A DNA stretch of 64,000 nucleotides, from NCBI RefSeq assembly GCF_003026355.1, contig NZ_PYON01000002.1, forward strand, positions 186,001 to 250,000, given 5' to 3'. Every line of letters begins with the position of its first letter. Position 1 is the first letter of the stretch. The position numbers and the translations under genes are program-made. The notes under the pieces are model-generated. The model was not told where the DNA came from and did not search any database. It saw only the letters and a program-made list of their open reading frames with translations. Origin of the DNA: Photobacterium kishitanii (lineage in GTDB: Bacteria; Pseudomonadota; Gammaproteobacteria; Enterobacterales; Vibrionaceae). Of this stretch, positions 35,682 to 44,797 are shown in pieces.

Positions 35682-36734
35682 TTAGCTTGTCATGCCCCAT
35701 TTTAAGTCATCATCAAGCTCTTCAATCGCCTCGTAAAGATAAGATTCAACTTGCTCTTCCACTAAGCCATCAGGCTCTTCAAAGAAAGCGATATGGAAAA
35801 TAGCGTCACCTTCATTCACTAGTGGTAATGTTTGCTGGCCAATTACAATACCACCTTGTGGGGCAATAACCGTTGCTTCACTGCTGCCAGCCGGATCACT
35901 AATAGTAGCAATAACTTGATTTTTATCTACTTTCTCACCTAATGCTACATGTGAGCGTAGTAAGCCATCAAAATCAGCACGTACCCAACGTGTCGCCTTA
36001 GGTACCATTGGCTCAACCACTTTTTTACTACGACTAGTACGCAACATTTCTAAGTGATGCATCACTTTTAATACCCCTTGTACGCCAGAGCCAACGGCAT
36101 GGGCATCAAGGCGGAGTGCTTCACCTGCTTCAAAGGTGATCACTGGAATATTAAACTCTTCTGCCGCAGCACGTAATGATCCTTCACGTAAGCTGGCATC
36201 AACGACGACTGGAGATCCAAAAGCCATCGCCATTGCTTTTGCTTGTGGATTATCAAGGTTGGCACGAATTTGTGGCAAATTAGTACGATAGATAGCTGCA
36301 GTGTGTAAATCGACTACATGTGTCGCGCGGCGTACAACGTGATTAAAATATTGATAAGCCATTCGTCCGGCAATTGAGCCACGCTCTGCCCCTGGGAAGC
36401 AACGGTTAAGATCACGACGATCTGGCAAATAACGTGATTTATGGATAAAGCCAAAAACGTTAACCACTGGTACTGCAATGATAGTACCGTGAAGTTTTGA
36501 TAAATCTATTTTTTCAATAACTTGACGGACAACTTCAATGCCATTGAGCTCATCACCATGAATAGCTGCATTGATCAGCAATACTGGGCCTGGATGTTTT
36601 CCATGTAGAATATCAACCGATACCGATAAGGGAGAGTGGGTATATAGGCGAGCAATTTCGAGTTCGCAGTTGGCATGGTTTCCCGGTTCAACCATTAAAT
36701 CTGAAAATTCAAACGGGATATTTTTTGTGGCCAT
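35682..36734 (-). CDS. Succinylglutamate desuccinylase/aspartoacylase-family hydrolase
   Basis: This 350-residue zinc hydrolase of the AstE/AspA group has zinc ligands His and Glu in NAAIHGDELNG (about 54-64) and His in VVDLHTAAI. The conserved Arg/Asn pair is in DRRDLNRCFPG. The C-terminal 90 residues form a biotinyl/lipoyl-like beta domain, as in many uncharacterised members. AGGA lies 8 bases before the ATG. The substrate is unknown; the family deacylates N-acyl amino acids. It is a single-gene unit facing the molybdenum operon. Confidence 0.85.
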   Translation of the reverse strand: MATKNIPFEFSDLMVEPGNHANCELEIARLYTHSPLSVSVDILHGKHPGPVLLINAAIHGDELNGIEVVRQVIEKIDLSKLHGTIIAVPVVNVFGFIHKSRYLPDRRDLNRCFPGAERGSIAGRMAYQYFNHVVRRATHVVDLHTAAIYRTNLPQIRANLDNPQAKAMAMAFGSPVVVDASLREGSLRAAAEEFNIPVITFEAGEALRLDAHAVGSGVQGVLKVMHHLEMLRTSRSKKVVEPMVPKATRWVRADFDGLLRSHVALGEKVDKNQVIATISDPAGSSEATVIAPQGGIVIGQQTLPLVNEGDAIFHIAFFEEPDGLVEEQVESYLYEAIEELDDDLKWGMTS

Positions 36735-36934
36735 GGATACGTCCTGTATATGGGCTATTAGGATATGATGATCGTTTAATGTTTACGCATAGATAATCAT
36801 GGCGTTATAACATATTGAGAATAATCATAAATTCCATTTTAAAACAGGAACAATATCACATTTAATTGGATTTAAAGTAGCGTAAATGTATCAATTTGTA
36901 TCAGATGTAAAGATAAATGGTTGCGAAGTGTATT

Positions 36935-36967
36935 AAAAAAGCACTGCAATTAGCTTGCAGTGCTTTT
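36935..36967 (-). terminator. Terminator after mepM
   Basis: The stem AAAAGCACTGCAA / TTGCAGTGCTTTT has a 5-base loop and A/T tails on each side. It lies 11 bases past the mepM stop. Confidence 0.88.
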
Positions 36968-36977
36968 ATGAGGATAA

Positions 36978-38309
36978 CTATGAGTCTTTAGGTTCGTTAA
37001 CGGCTACCTGAATCGCACTGTTTTTATTGGCTAATGGTTGGCGCATTAAGCGATTATATTGTGCCACATCAAGCTCAAAGGCTTTTTTCTGTTGATGTGA
37101 AACCGATGCTGCTAATGGGATCTTCGCAGTTAATGGGTTAACAGGTTTTCCACGAACTAAAAATTCGTAATGAATATGTGGCCCTGTGACACGGCCTGTT
37201 TTACCTGATAGCGCAATTTCTTGGCCACGTTTTACACGTTGACCAACTTTGACCAGAATACGACTGTTATGTAGGTAGCGAGTACTGTAATTAGCACTAT
37301 GCTTGATCACAACATAACGACCTGCATAAGGGTGGTTTGTAACCCGTGTTACGACCCCATCGCCGGTAGCTAAGACGGGTGTCCCTATTGGCGCGGCAAA
37401 ATCAACGCCGTTATGTGGTTGAATTCGCCCCGTTACTGGGTGTCGACGGTGGGGATTAAACGGTGAGCTAATACGGAACCGTTTTGTTGTTGGGTAACGT
37501 AAAAATGCCCGTTGCAAGCTTTCGCCATGTTGGTCATAAAAATTACCATCACTGTTTAAATACGCGGAAAACTGTTGTTTATTGGTATATAAACGGACAG
37601 CCTGAAGTTCCGTATCGCCACTGGCTTGATTATTGACATACTTTGCTTTGCGTACAACTTCAAAGCGGTCGCCTGTTCTTAGATCACGATCGAAATTTAG
37701 TTTATCTTTAAAAATAGCCATAATTTCATGAATATCAGTGTAATTTAGGCCTGCTTTTTTTGCCGATGAACTAAAGCTACCATGAATTTCACCATTAATG
37801 ACTTTTTCACGCCATATGCCAGGTAAGGTGATTTCTTTAACACTAAAGTCGTTATTTTTCTCTCGAGTATAGTTAATCATATGTGCAACGTTAAACTGTA
37901 GTTGCACTTTATTTAAACGATGATCACTATCTGTTACCCAAAATCGTAAGATATCACCTGGACGTAAGTTATCAATTTGTAAGCTATTTAAATCAGCTGC
38001 CATGATGTCTTTTACATCGGCTTGCGGTAAGTTTAATTGCGCAAAAATCTCACTGAGTGTGTCACCATTTTTGACTTTGTACTCATAAGTTGGTGGTAGC
38101 ACAATATCTTTAGTTACAGCTGCTGGTGTCAGGGTTTTTAATACCACTTGGGGGGTGGTGATTAAAGGCAGTTGTATCTCTTTATGATGTGTTGAAGGGG
38201 TGGTGTTAATTGAGAATACGGCAGCAGCAGTAACAAGAGATAGTCCAATAAGACTAATAAGGCGGTAGTTTACAAAATTAGTTAGTACTGTCGTTTTAAA
38301 CGTAGACAT
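36978..38309 (-). CDS. mepM: Murein DD-endopeptidase MepM-like (LysM/OapA + M23)
   Basis: This 443-residue inner-membrane-anchored peptidoglycan hydrolase has one N-terminal transmembrane segment (about 18-36), a LysM/OapA-like domain (YEYKVKNGDTLSEIF, about 75-120) and a C-terminal M23 LytM domain. The zinc site is HNGVDFAAPIGTPV and HIHYEF. MepM cleaves D-Ala-mDAP cross-links to let the wall grow. ATG 38309 gives a length close to the E. coli protein; the GTG at 38351 in the same frame is a weaker candidate. It is monocistronic with its own terminator. Confidence 0.9.
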   Translation of the reverse strand: MSTFKTTVLTNFVNYRLISLIGLSLVTAAAVFSINTTPSTHHKEIQLPLITTPQVVLKTLTPAAVTKDIVLPPTYEYKVKNGDTLSEIFAQLNLPQADVKDIMAADLNSLQIDNLRPGDILRFWVTDSDHRLNKVQLQFNVAHMINYTREKNNDFSVKEITLPGIWREKVINGEIHGSFSSSAKKAGLNYTDIHEIMAIFKDKLNFDRDLRTGDRFEVVRKAKYVNNQASGDTELQAVRLYTNKQQFSAYLNSDGNFYDQHGESLQRAFLRYPTTKRFRISSPFNPHRRHPVTGRIQPHNGVDFAAPIGTPVLATGDGVVTRVTNHPYAGRYVVIKHSANYSTRYLHNSRILVKVGQRVKRGQEIALSGKTGRVTGPHIHYEFLVRGKPVNPLTAKIPLAASVSHQQKKAFELDVAQYNRLMRQPLANKNSAIQVAVNEPKDS

Positions 38310-38607
38310 AATGCTCGTCAGTTCTTTTATTTTTAATGAGTGCGTCTGCACTTGGCTTATTTAGCGAGCATGTATGAAAACATACCCTTTCTGAACCTTA
38401 AATGAATTAATACCTTCCACGCGATTTTTTTGCTTAATTTTTCGATAATTACGCGCATAAAGTATACAAATGATTGTTATACGATATTTTGGCTCTCAGT
38501 TGAGTAGAAATTGCAGTTTCGTCCAGCAAGGGAAACAAGGTTAAGCTGGACGAATGTTGTCCTAATAAGCATAAGTAATATGGTAATGTTTATTACCTGA
38601 ATAATTA

Positions 38608-38919
38608 TTAGGGGTGAGTATTGGCCTTGGTGTAGTAGGCGCTAGTGTATTTTTTCTTTGGCCGTCGCGCTATTTCTCGTTGTTCTAAATGCGCGTCTTT
38701 GTGAGAGTTTATTTGTAAATAATTATTTTTATTGATCGAGCTTACCACATCAGTTTGGACTTTTTCTGCCGTTGTTAATTGATGGGTATGATCGATATAT
38801 TCAATCATCTGTTGAGTCGATAATGGACTTGATATAGTGGTTGAACTTGGCATTGACGCAAATGCCGATAATGAATGCAGTGCAACCGATAATGTTAGTG
38901 TTATGATCAATCGTTTCAT
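38608..38919 (-). CDS. Small secreted protein of unknown function
   Basis: This 103-residue protein has a clear Sec signal peptide (MKRLIITLTLSVALH..., cleavage near AFA at about residue 21). The mature part is polar, rich in Ser/Thr/His/Lys, with a basic RRPKKKY patch. I do not recognise the family. ATG 38919 is preferred because GAGG lies 6 bases upstream, inside the alternative start at 38931. It stands alone between mepM and the deaminase gene. Confidence 0.65.
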   Translation of the reverse strand: MKRLIITLTLSVALHSLSAFASMPSSTTISSPLSTQQMIEYIDHTHQLTTAEKVQTDVVSSINKNNYLQINSHKDAHLEQREIARRPKKKYTSAYYTKANTHP

Positions 38920-39075
38920 GAAAAACCTCATGTTATTCAGTGAGGGTATTTAATCCTACAGCACCTGAATTGAGAGTGAGTTGTTAATTCATGTATAATT
39001 CATGTTATTCGCATAACAGATGAGCTTTATTTCGGTATAGAATAGTCTCTCTGAGATAATTAAAGTGAAGGTGTT

Positions 39076-39519
39076 ATGGCAGAGTTAGCGCAAGAAATCG
39101 GTTTTATGCAGCGTGCATTAGCATTATCGCAGCAAGCACTTCCCGCTTGTCGTCCTAATCCTCCTGTTGGGTGTGTATTGGTGAAAGAGGGGAAAATTGT
39201 TAGTGAGGGTTTTACCCAACCGCCCGGATTACATCATGCAGAAGCAATGGCATTGGCAAATTATGATTTACCATTTAACGAGGTGACAGCATATGTAACC
39301 TTAGAGCCTTGCTCATTTGTCGGTCGTACACCGTCTTGTGCGCATACTTTGGTTGCGAAAGGTATTAAGCGAGTTGTTGTTGCGGTACTTGATCCAGACC
39401 CACGCAATAGTGGTAAAGGAATTGATGTTTTAAAGCAAGCTGGTATAGAAGTGAGTATTGGTTTGTGTGAGCAAGAAGTCTTTAACTTTATATCACCTTA
39501 TTTATTAAAAAATAAATAA
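39076..39519 (+). CDS. Stand-alone RibD-type deaminase domain protein
   Basis: This 147-residue cytidine-deaminase-fold protein matches the N-terminal pyrimidine deaminase half of RibD and lacks the reductase half. The zinc motifs are HAEAMAL (about 55) and PCSFVGRTPSC (about 76-86), both intact, and RPNPPVGCV is present. GAAGG precedes the ATG. It could be a second-copy riboflavin deaminase or a deaminase for another pterin/purine-derived intermediate; sequence alone does not decide. It is monocistronic and ends at a 14-bp stem. Confidence 0.85.
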   Translation: MAELAQEIGFMQRALALSQQALPACRPNPPVGCVLVKEGKIVSEGFTQPPGLHHAEAMALANYDLPFNEVTAYVTLEPCSFVGRTPSCAHTLVAKGIKRVVVAVLDPDPRNSGKGIDVLKQAGIEVSIGLCEQEVFNFISPYLLKNK

Positions 39520-39540
39520 TATTATTGTGATAATAAAACG

Positions 39541-39593
39541 AAAAGCCGATTTAAATGGATAATAAATATATTACCACTATTAAATCGGCTTTT
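39541..39593. terminator. Long-loop bidirectional terminator
   Basis: A 14-bp perfect stem AAAAGCCGATTTAA / TTAAATCGGCTTTT with a 25-base loop lies between the convergent deaminase and His-rich genes. Confidence 0.75.
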
Positions 39594-39627
39594 AGAATAT
39601 CACGAATAACAACGTAAACTTAAATAA

Positions 39628-39942
39628 TTATTTAGTTGAAGTTTTGTGATGTTCACGAGATGATTCTTTATGATCATGCTCTTTAGTTTTGTGATGACGA
39701 TGTTCGTCATGTTCGTGGCGATCGCCATGAGTTTGCTCTGGGTGTTTATGACCTTTAGGATCACCACCGTGTTGAGTATGTGGATGGCTCTTCTCATGTT
39801 CGCGGTCTTCGTGATGGTCACGATTATGCTTATGCTCTAAACCATCGTCATAACGACGTTCCATTTTCTCATGTTCGAATTCAGCACCGTGTTGATGACC
39901 GCCTTGTGAACCTTTGTGCTCTTGACTATTGTTATGACTCAT
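39628..39942 (-). CDS. Histidine-rich small protein, likely metal-binding
   Basis: This 104-residue soluble protein has 25 histidines (24 percent by my count), mostly in HxH and HH pairs separated by Asp, Glu, Lys and Gly. It has no hydrophobic core, signal peptide or membrane segment, so it is probably disordered until it binds metal. AAGG lies 8 bases before the ATG, and the codon pattern is not a simple DNA repeat, both supporting a real gene. Its likely job is nickel, zinc or copper buffering in the cytoplasm. It is divergent from a second His-rich small gene. Confidence 0.75.
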   Translation of the reverse strand: MSHNNSQEHKGSQGGHQHGAEFEHEKMERRYDDGLEHKHNRDHHEDREHEKSHPHTQHGGDPKGHKHPEQTHGDRHEHDEHRHHKTKEHDHKESSREHHKTSTK

Positions 39943-40258
39943 ATCTTAATCCTTCAATAAACAGCGTTAATAATAAGTTGGTGTCTGTCTATGGGATTTA
40001 ATTTACGCCGATTTTAAATTTGAACAATATTCTTTTTTATAATCAAATATTTTATTTTTGATAATTGCCGAATATTAAAAATAGGTCTATTAAGTAAAAA
40101 TATACTGTGAGGTAAAATAAATTAAATTGGCGGTTAAAATTTGTTCGATAGCTTATGAAAGTGAAAACATAGCTATTAAAAATAAACATTTATTTACTGA
40201 ATGATAAGAGGATTATCAACTAAAGAAAAATCACAAATTAATTAAATAGGTATTTATT
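39943..40258. other. Intergenic stretch between two divergent His-rich genes
   Basis: This 316-base A+T-rich region has no open frame of note. It must hold the promoters of both His-rich genes. I did not see a recognised Zur, Fur or NikR palindrome. Confidence 0.5.
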
Positions 40259-40435
40259 ATGATTGATAAACGTTCCGAGCATAAAGAACATTCTCATCAC
40301 AATCATCGTCAAGAGAAAGTGAATGCGCCAACAACTAAATTAGAACAAAAGCAGCATTCACATCCTAAATTGAATAAGCAAGATCATAGCCATAAAGAAG
40401 AAATTACACCTAAACCTAAACATAAAATGCATTGA
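40259..40435 (+). CDS. Short histidine-rich protein, 58 residues
   Basis: This 58-residue polar protein has 11 histidines, clustered as HSHHNH near residue 11, HSH near 33 and 43, and a terminal HKMH. TAGG lies 8 bases before the ATG. Composition (His, Lys, Glu, Gln; no aromatic residues, few hydrophobics) parallels the larger neighbour transcribed the other way. A terminator follows. I infer a metal-binding or metal-storage role; the family is unknown to me. Confidence 0.65.
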   Translation: MIDKRSEHKEHSHHNHRQEKVNAPTTKLEQKQHSHPKLNKQDHSHKEEITPKPKHKMH

Positions 40436-40458
40436 TTTAGATGTGAGTCTTTTATGAT

Positions 40459-40497
40459 AAAAGTCTCTATTAATCATATTGTTAGAGGCTTTTTTTG
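40459..40497 (+). terminator. Terminator after the short His-rich gene
   Basis: A stem of about 11 bp (AAAGTCTCTA with TAGAGGCTTT, one G-U pair) is followed by a T7 run. Confidence 0.75.
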
Positions 40498-40513
40498 TTT
40501 CGATTTTTTATAG

Positions 40514-41236
40514 TTAGTATGTATGTTCATTTGATTCAACTAATATAGCTCCCGCAAGCTGCTTAATAGTTTTCCATGCGGTTGGAGTAATTGTGATGCC
40601 TTGTTGCCAAGTATTCTTTTTTGTAGTTAATAGGGTTGTCGATGCAATATGCTGAAGTGTGATTGATGGCATGGGTAATGATATACGATGCTTGTTAATT
40701 TCAATCGATAAGTAATGTAATGGATCGATATGTGTGTCTTTTATTGGCAGTAGCGTGGTTGGATAAAGATATACTTCAGGTAATATTTGGCCTGCATTTA
40801 AGATATAGGTCACATGATGAGATGCTAAAGGATTAAACCAATAGGCTCTGACTGATAAACCAATATTTGATAATTTAATTAATTCGCTAAATGCTAACCA
40901 ACGGTTATGGCATTGTTCTATATTTAAAATAACTTGTGATTGGACGGTGAGTTTTTCAACCGCATAATCGAGTAATATTGGTAAGTGACATAAAATACTA
41001 TAACCATGCAAATCAACCATGATTTGTTGTGCTGTTTCGGTGGTAATTTCAACGGGGTAATCTTGCTCATGGGCTAATAGTGCTAATGCATTAATAAAGT
41101 GATCGATGCCATGCAATCCTACCATTTCTAAATCTGCAACCATATTAGCAATAATGTCGGCCTCACCATTATACCGATGTAGACCTGCAAAGGCTTTACT
41201 ACACATAACCACTAATTCATTGTGTGAGATATTCAT
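40514..41236 (-). CDS. Conserved protein of unknown function, possibly DUF3726
   Basis: This 240-residue soluble protein has no signal peptide. It begins NISHNELVVMCSKAFAGLHRYNGEADIIANMVADLEMVGLHGI, an arrangement I associate with DUF3726, though I cannot confirm this. The rest is mixed alpha/beta with no catalytic motif I recognise. It overlaps the preceding gene by 4 bases (ATGA) and AAGGAG precedes its ATG, so it is translated as part of the ALDH/M19/BCCT operon. It is the last gene. It may act with the 568-residue protein encoded just before. Confidence 0.6.
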   Translation of the reverse strand: MNISHNELVVMCSKAFAGLHRYNGEADIIANMVADLEMVGLHGIDHFINALALLAHEQDYPVEITTETAQQIMVDLHGYSILCHLPILLDYAVEKLTVQSQVILNIEQCHNRWLAFSELIKLSNIGLSVRAYWFNPLASHHVTYILNAGQILPEVYLYPTTLLPIKDTHIDPLHYLSIEINKHRISLPMPSITLQHIASTTLLTTKKNTWQQGITITPTAWKTIKQLAGAILVESNEHTY

Positions 41237-42939
41237 GAATGGCGCTCCTTTATCTCAGAGTGAGATTTGGCTGTAGGAAGTATTGGAAATAACCATTCGT
41301 TAGCATGTATTTCATCGATAAGTGGCGCCCCTTGATAAAAAGTGACTCGTAGCCAGCGATCAGAACGCGGATCAAATTTAGTTGCACCAAGCATAGCTAA
41401 CTTACAGCGTAATAAATGTATCGGTAAGGCATGACGAGATAAAATATTGATTTGAATATCACCCATTGGGCAGTGTCCAAGTGTCCAAGTTCGGCGTGCA
41501 ATAGTGCGAAAATGTGGCTGTTGTAATAAGAATGTCGTTAATTTTTTTTTGGGTGATACTTGCTTTAAAGCGATATATAAAGCTTGTGTTTGGCGGGCGA
41601 TATCTAATGGTAATTGTTTTTCTTCACCGAGATCGTCACCGCGAATGCCGATGCGAGGCTCTTCTTTATCAGCAGAGCGATACCAAAACCAGTAATTATC
41701 ATCCGGTTGTTCAAAATCAATCTTTAAAGCCCATTGATAACGTTGTTCTAATAATGCAGTAAGATCACTAACCGTCGTGCCACTGATTAAAGTTAATGTT
41801 TCATCAGCATTCATTTGATGTTCAAGATTATCCGTTTGTTTAGGGTAAAGTTCTAATAAACACGCGATGATTATTTCTTGTGCTTCTTCGCTCAGAGATT
41901 GACAGTGGTTTAATAATGTTTGCCAGTATTGATGAGGGATAGCTACGGCAGAGAATTGAGATAAAACGTGCTGTAATTCAGATATTGCGGTGTGATTTAA
42001 ACGTTGTTGGTGGTTATCTATAGTGACAATTTGTTGTAAATGTATGACAGCTCGCCGCAGTAACGTAGTCAGCTGTCGTTTTGCAGCGAGAGTAATGGTA
42101 TAGGTAGAAATTATTGCAATTGCTGTTTCTCGAACAAACATCCATTGATCAATGATCCGCGGGTGACAAATTAAATAAGGTGCCATCCCAAGTCCTGTTG
42201 CATTACCGATACCTAAATAACGTTGTAGAGGACGCGAAAGCTGAACTGCTGTTTTCCCCCCTTGTTGTTTCGCTAAAAAATGCACCCAATCAAGACTGAA
42301 TTGACGCAGAATATACACTGCACACATTTGGGCACTAAACGATAAGTTAAAATCAGGGTTATCTGCTAATAATTCAAAATCGGCAATACCAAACTTACCG
42401 TTGCCATATACTGCGGTTGTCCGCAAAATATAGCCAACATTGACTAACATATCATGATCTGGTTGTTGACCGTTGGCCAGTCTATCTACGAGATGATTAA
42501 AAACGCGCACGCTTTTATTGGCTCTAGCTAGAACAAGAACGTTATTTTTATTTCTTCCCGCTTCTTGTAATGGAACATTATTTCGCAGTTGATGTAAGCA
42601 ATTATCATCAACTGCGCCTTGTATTAATGCAAAAGTAATGTCCCATTTTTCGGCAATAACCCGATCGTTACGATCTTCGTCATTGATTGCATTAGAAAAT
42701 ATGACTAAATGATAATACTGTGAAGGTGTTATTAGACGATAAATTACGGTGCCAAAGCCTTGAGAGGATAACTCCCACAGGGCCACTTTTATGTGCCATT
42801 GCTGATTAGCCATGCGACGGATCAAACTACGTACGAAACTAAGCCGATGTTGATGCATTGCACCAAGTTTATAGGGATCCATCACCACATTAGGGGCGCG
42901 AAGAGCTAATAAGTTACGAGAAGAATAATGTGCATTCAT
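41233..42939 (-). CDS. Large soluble protein of unknown function
   Basis: This 568-residue protein has no signal peptide or membrane helices. I do not recognise a family. Notable stretches are ALRAPNVVMDPYKLGAMHQH near the N-terminus, a central helical region, and a C-terminal part with CPMGDIQINILSRHALP. ATG 42939 is chosen since GGTGAG lies 5 bases upstream; ATG 42951 lacks a site. It lies between the BCCT transporter gene and the 240-residue unknown, overlapping the latter. Its constant company with a transporter, amidohydrolase and ALDH suggests a catabolic or assembly role for an unidentified amine. Confidence 0.65.
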   Translation of the reverse strand: MNAHYSSRNLLALRAPNVVMDPYKLGAMHQHRLSFVRSLIRRMANQQWHIKVALWELSSQGFGTVIYRLITPSQYYHLVIFSNAINDEDRNDRVIAEKWDITFALIQGAVDDNCLHQLRNNVPLQEAGRNKNNVLVLARANKSVRVFNHLVDRLANGQQPDHDMLVNVGYILRTTAVYGNGKFGIADFELLADNPDFNLSFSAQMCAVYILRQFSLDWVHFLAKQQGGKTAVQLSRPLQRYLGIGNATGLGMAPYLICHPRIIDQWMFVRETAIAIISTYTITLAAKRQLTTLLRRAVIHLQQIVTIDNHQQRLNHTAISELQHVLSQFSAVAIPHQYWQTLLNHCQSLSEEAQEIIIACLLELYPKQTDNLEHQMNADETLTLISGTTVSDLTALLEQRYQWALKIDFEQPDDNYWFWYRSADKEEPRIGIRGDDLGEEKQLPLDIARQTQALYIALKQVSPKKKLTTFLLQQPHFRTIARRTWTLGHCPMGDIQINILSRHALPIHLLRCKLAMLGATKFDPRSDRWLRVTFYQGAPLIDEIHANEWLFPILPTAKSHSEIKERHS

Positions 42940-43048
42940 AGTGCTCACCATATCTATTATCGCTAAAGTCAGTCATATTGTGGATGTTACAGGCTGAGCA
43001 TTATTCGTTCGCGAGAGATACACACTACTACCCGCAATGGAACTTATG

Positions 43049-44605
43049 CTATAAGCCTTGTGCTTTGGCCATTCGTAGCGCAATACGTGGCGCATCCCAT
43101 AATGATGGTAGTAAAATCAAAGAGACAGGCACTGCAGTGATCACAATAAAAGATTGCAATGCCGATACACCACCAGAACCTAAAGAAATTAAGATAATTG
43201 CGGTTATTCCCATAACAACCCCCCAGAAAGCACGAATTAATGCATTAGGTTCAGTACTACCACTGATGACAACACTAATGGTATAAGTCATCGAATCTCC
43301 GGTAGTGACAATAAATATCGTGGTGAGAATAAGAAATAACAGAGAAACAATCGTCGGGAATGGTAGTTGTTGGGTGATTGCTAATAATGCCCCTGGGAGA
43401 TTGAATCCTTCAAATGCTTTACTTACTGAGCCAGGATCAGCGATTTCAAATGCGACACCTGTACCGCCTACAATGGTGAACCAAAAGCAGGTAATTAAGG
43501 GCGCGCAAAGACTTAAGGTTAAGATTAATTGACGGATGGTGCGTCCTCGTGAAATTCGAGTGATGAAAATGGCCATCATAGGTCCATAACCAAGGAACCA
43601 ACCCCAGAAAAAAACGGTCCACCAACTTAACCAATTTTCATCACCGCGGTAGGTTGCCATTGGAATGATATTATCGATCATCGTACCGACACCTTGTAAG
43701 TAACCACTGATAATAAACCCTGTTGGACCAACGAATAAGATATAAGCCATAAGTGCTACTGCAAGGATGATATTCCAGCGACTAAGTATTTGAATTCCGC
43801 GATTAAGGCCACTTAACGCAGATAATGTATAAATGGCGATTGCAAATAAAATAACAATAAATTGGGTTGTGAAACCATCGGGGATAGCAAATAGAGAATT
43901 AAGAGCAAAGCTGATTTGTAATCCTAGAAAGCCAATCGGGCCGATAGTACCGGCCGCAACTGCAATTACACAACAAGCATCAATAATTGCCCCAGTTGTA
44001 CCTTTGAGGGCTCGATCACCTAATAATGGATATAACAACGTACGAGGCTGTAAAGGTAAACCTTTGTCATAATGAAGGTGAGATAAAATGATAGAAGTTA
44101 AGCAACCGGTAATCGACCATGCTAAAAATCCCCAATGCATAAAGGATTGTGCTAGAGCATTAATTGCGCGTTGCCATGGTGATGCGACTTCACCATATAA
44201 CGGTGGTACGGTGATGTAATGGGCTATTGGTTCAGCGGCTGCCCAGAAGACTCCTCCGCCAGCGAGAAGTGTACAAAGTAGAATTGGAATCCAACGAATA
44301 GTTTCAATTTCTGGTTGTTCAAGATCACCGAGCTTAACATTACCAGTACGACCTAAAGCGAGCACTAATCCGATAATAAAAGTCAGTAATAATAATAATT
44401 GCCAGTAAGGGCCAAAAATTTTAATAGCCCATCCAAAGCCAGTATTTATTAAACTCGATAATAAGACGCTATCATATAGAGCTAAGGCTATAAATAGTGC
44501 AATAAATCCGCCACTTAACCACAGTACCGGATTGGTGAGACCGAAATTTTCAGCGGCAGAGGGTGCTGTTTTATTGCCTTTTACCGTGTTGGTCAAGTCG
44601 GACAT
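43049..44605 (-). CDS. BCCT-family transporter
   Basis: This 518-residue secondary transporter of the betaine/carnitine/choline family has about 12 transmembrane helices. The family signature is NWLSWWTVFFWGWFLGYGP (near 310-328), followed by FITRISRGRT. ATG 44605 has GGAG 7 bases upstream; the frame is open to GTG 44620. N- and C-terminal extensions are short, so it lacks the long regulatory tails of osmosensing BetP types. With catabolic genes on both sides it more likely imports a carbon or nitrogen source than an osmolyte. The exact quaternary amine cannot be named. Confidence 0.9.
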   Translation of the reverse strand: MSDLTNTVKGNKTAPSAAENFGLTNPVLWLSGGFIALFIALALYDSVLLSSLINTGFGWAIKIFGPYWQLLLLLTFIIGLVLALGRTGNVKLGDLEQPEIETIRWIPILLCTLLAGGGVFWAAAEPIAHYITVPPLYGEVASPWQRAINALAQSFMHWGFLAWSITGCLTSIILSHLHYDKGLPLQPRTLLYPLLGDRALKGTTGAIIDACCVIAVAAGTIGPIGFLGLQISFALNSLFAIPDGFTTQFIVILFAIAIYTLSALSGLNRGIQILSRWNIILAVALMAYILFVGPTGFIISGYLQGVGTMIDNIIPMATYRGDENWLSWWTVFFWGWFLGYGPMMAIFITRISRGRTIRQLILTLSLCAPLITCFWFTIVGGTGVAFEIADPGSVSKAFEGFNLPGALLAITQQLPFPTIVSLLFLILTTIFIVTTGDSMTYTISVVISGSTEPNALIRAFWGVVMGITAIILISLGSGGVSALQSFIVITAVPVSLILLPSLWDAPRIALRMAKAQGL

Positions 44606-44797
44606 TGGTTGTCTCCACACATGAGTGAATTAGCTGCAGTCACAGCGTCTAAAAGGTCATTGCCAACTTGGTTGTTATTGTTATTGGGCTAAATATTAAT
44701 AATAGGCGGCAAATAAAAGTTGAGATCCTATTACTGGGTTAGAGTGTAGTATTGCTTGGTTGTTACAAACTTGATGACGTTGGATTATTGTTATTTA

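Noticed and set aside
39600..39821. 73-codon minus frame overlapping the His-rich gene
   Set aside because: It is a shadow frame of the His-rich coding sequence, made of repeated Ile/Asn/Met codons from the same DNA.
41504..41762. Plus-strand frames inside the 568-residue unknown gene
   Set aside because: No ribosome binding site, no conserved motif; the opposite strand frame is long and fits the operon.
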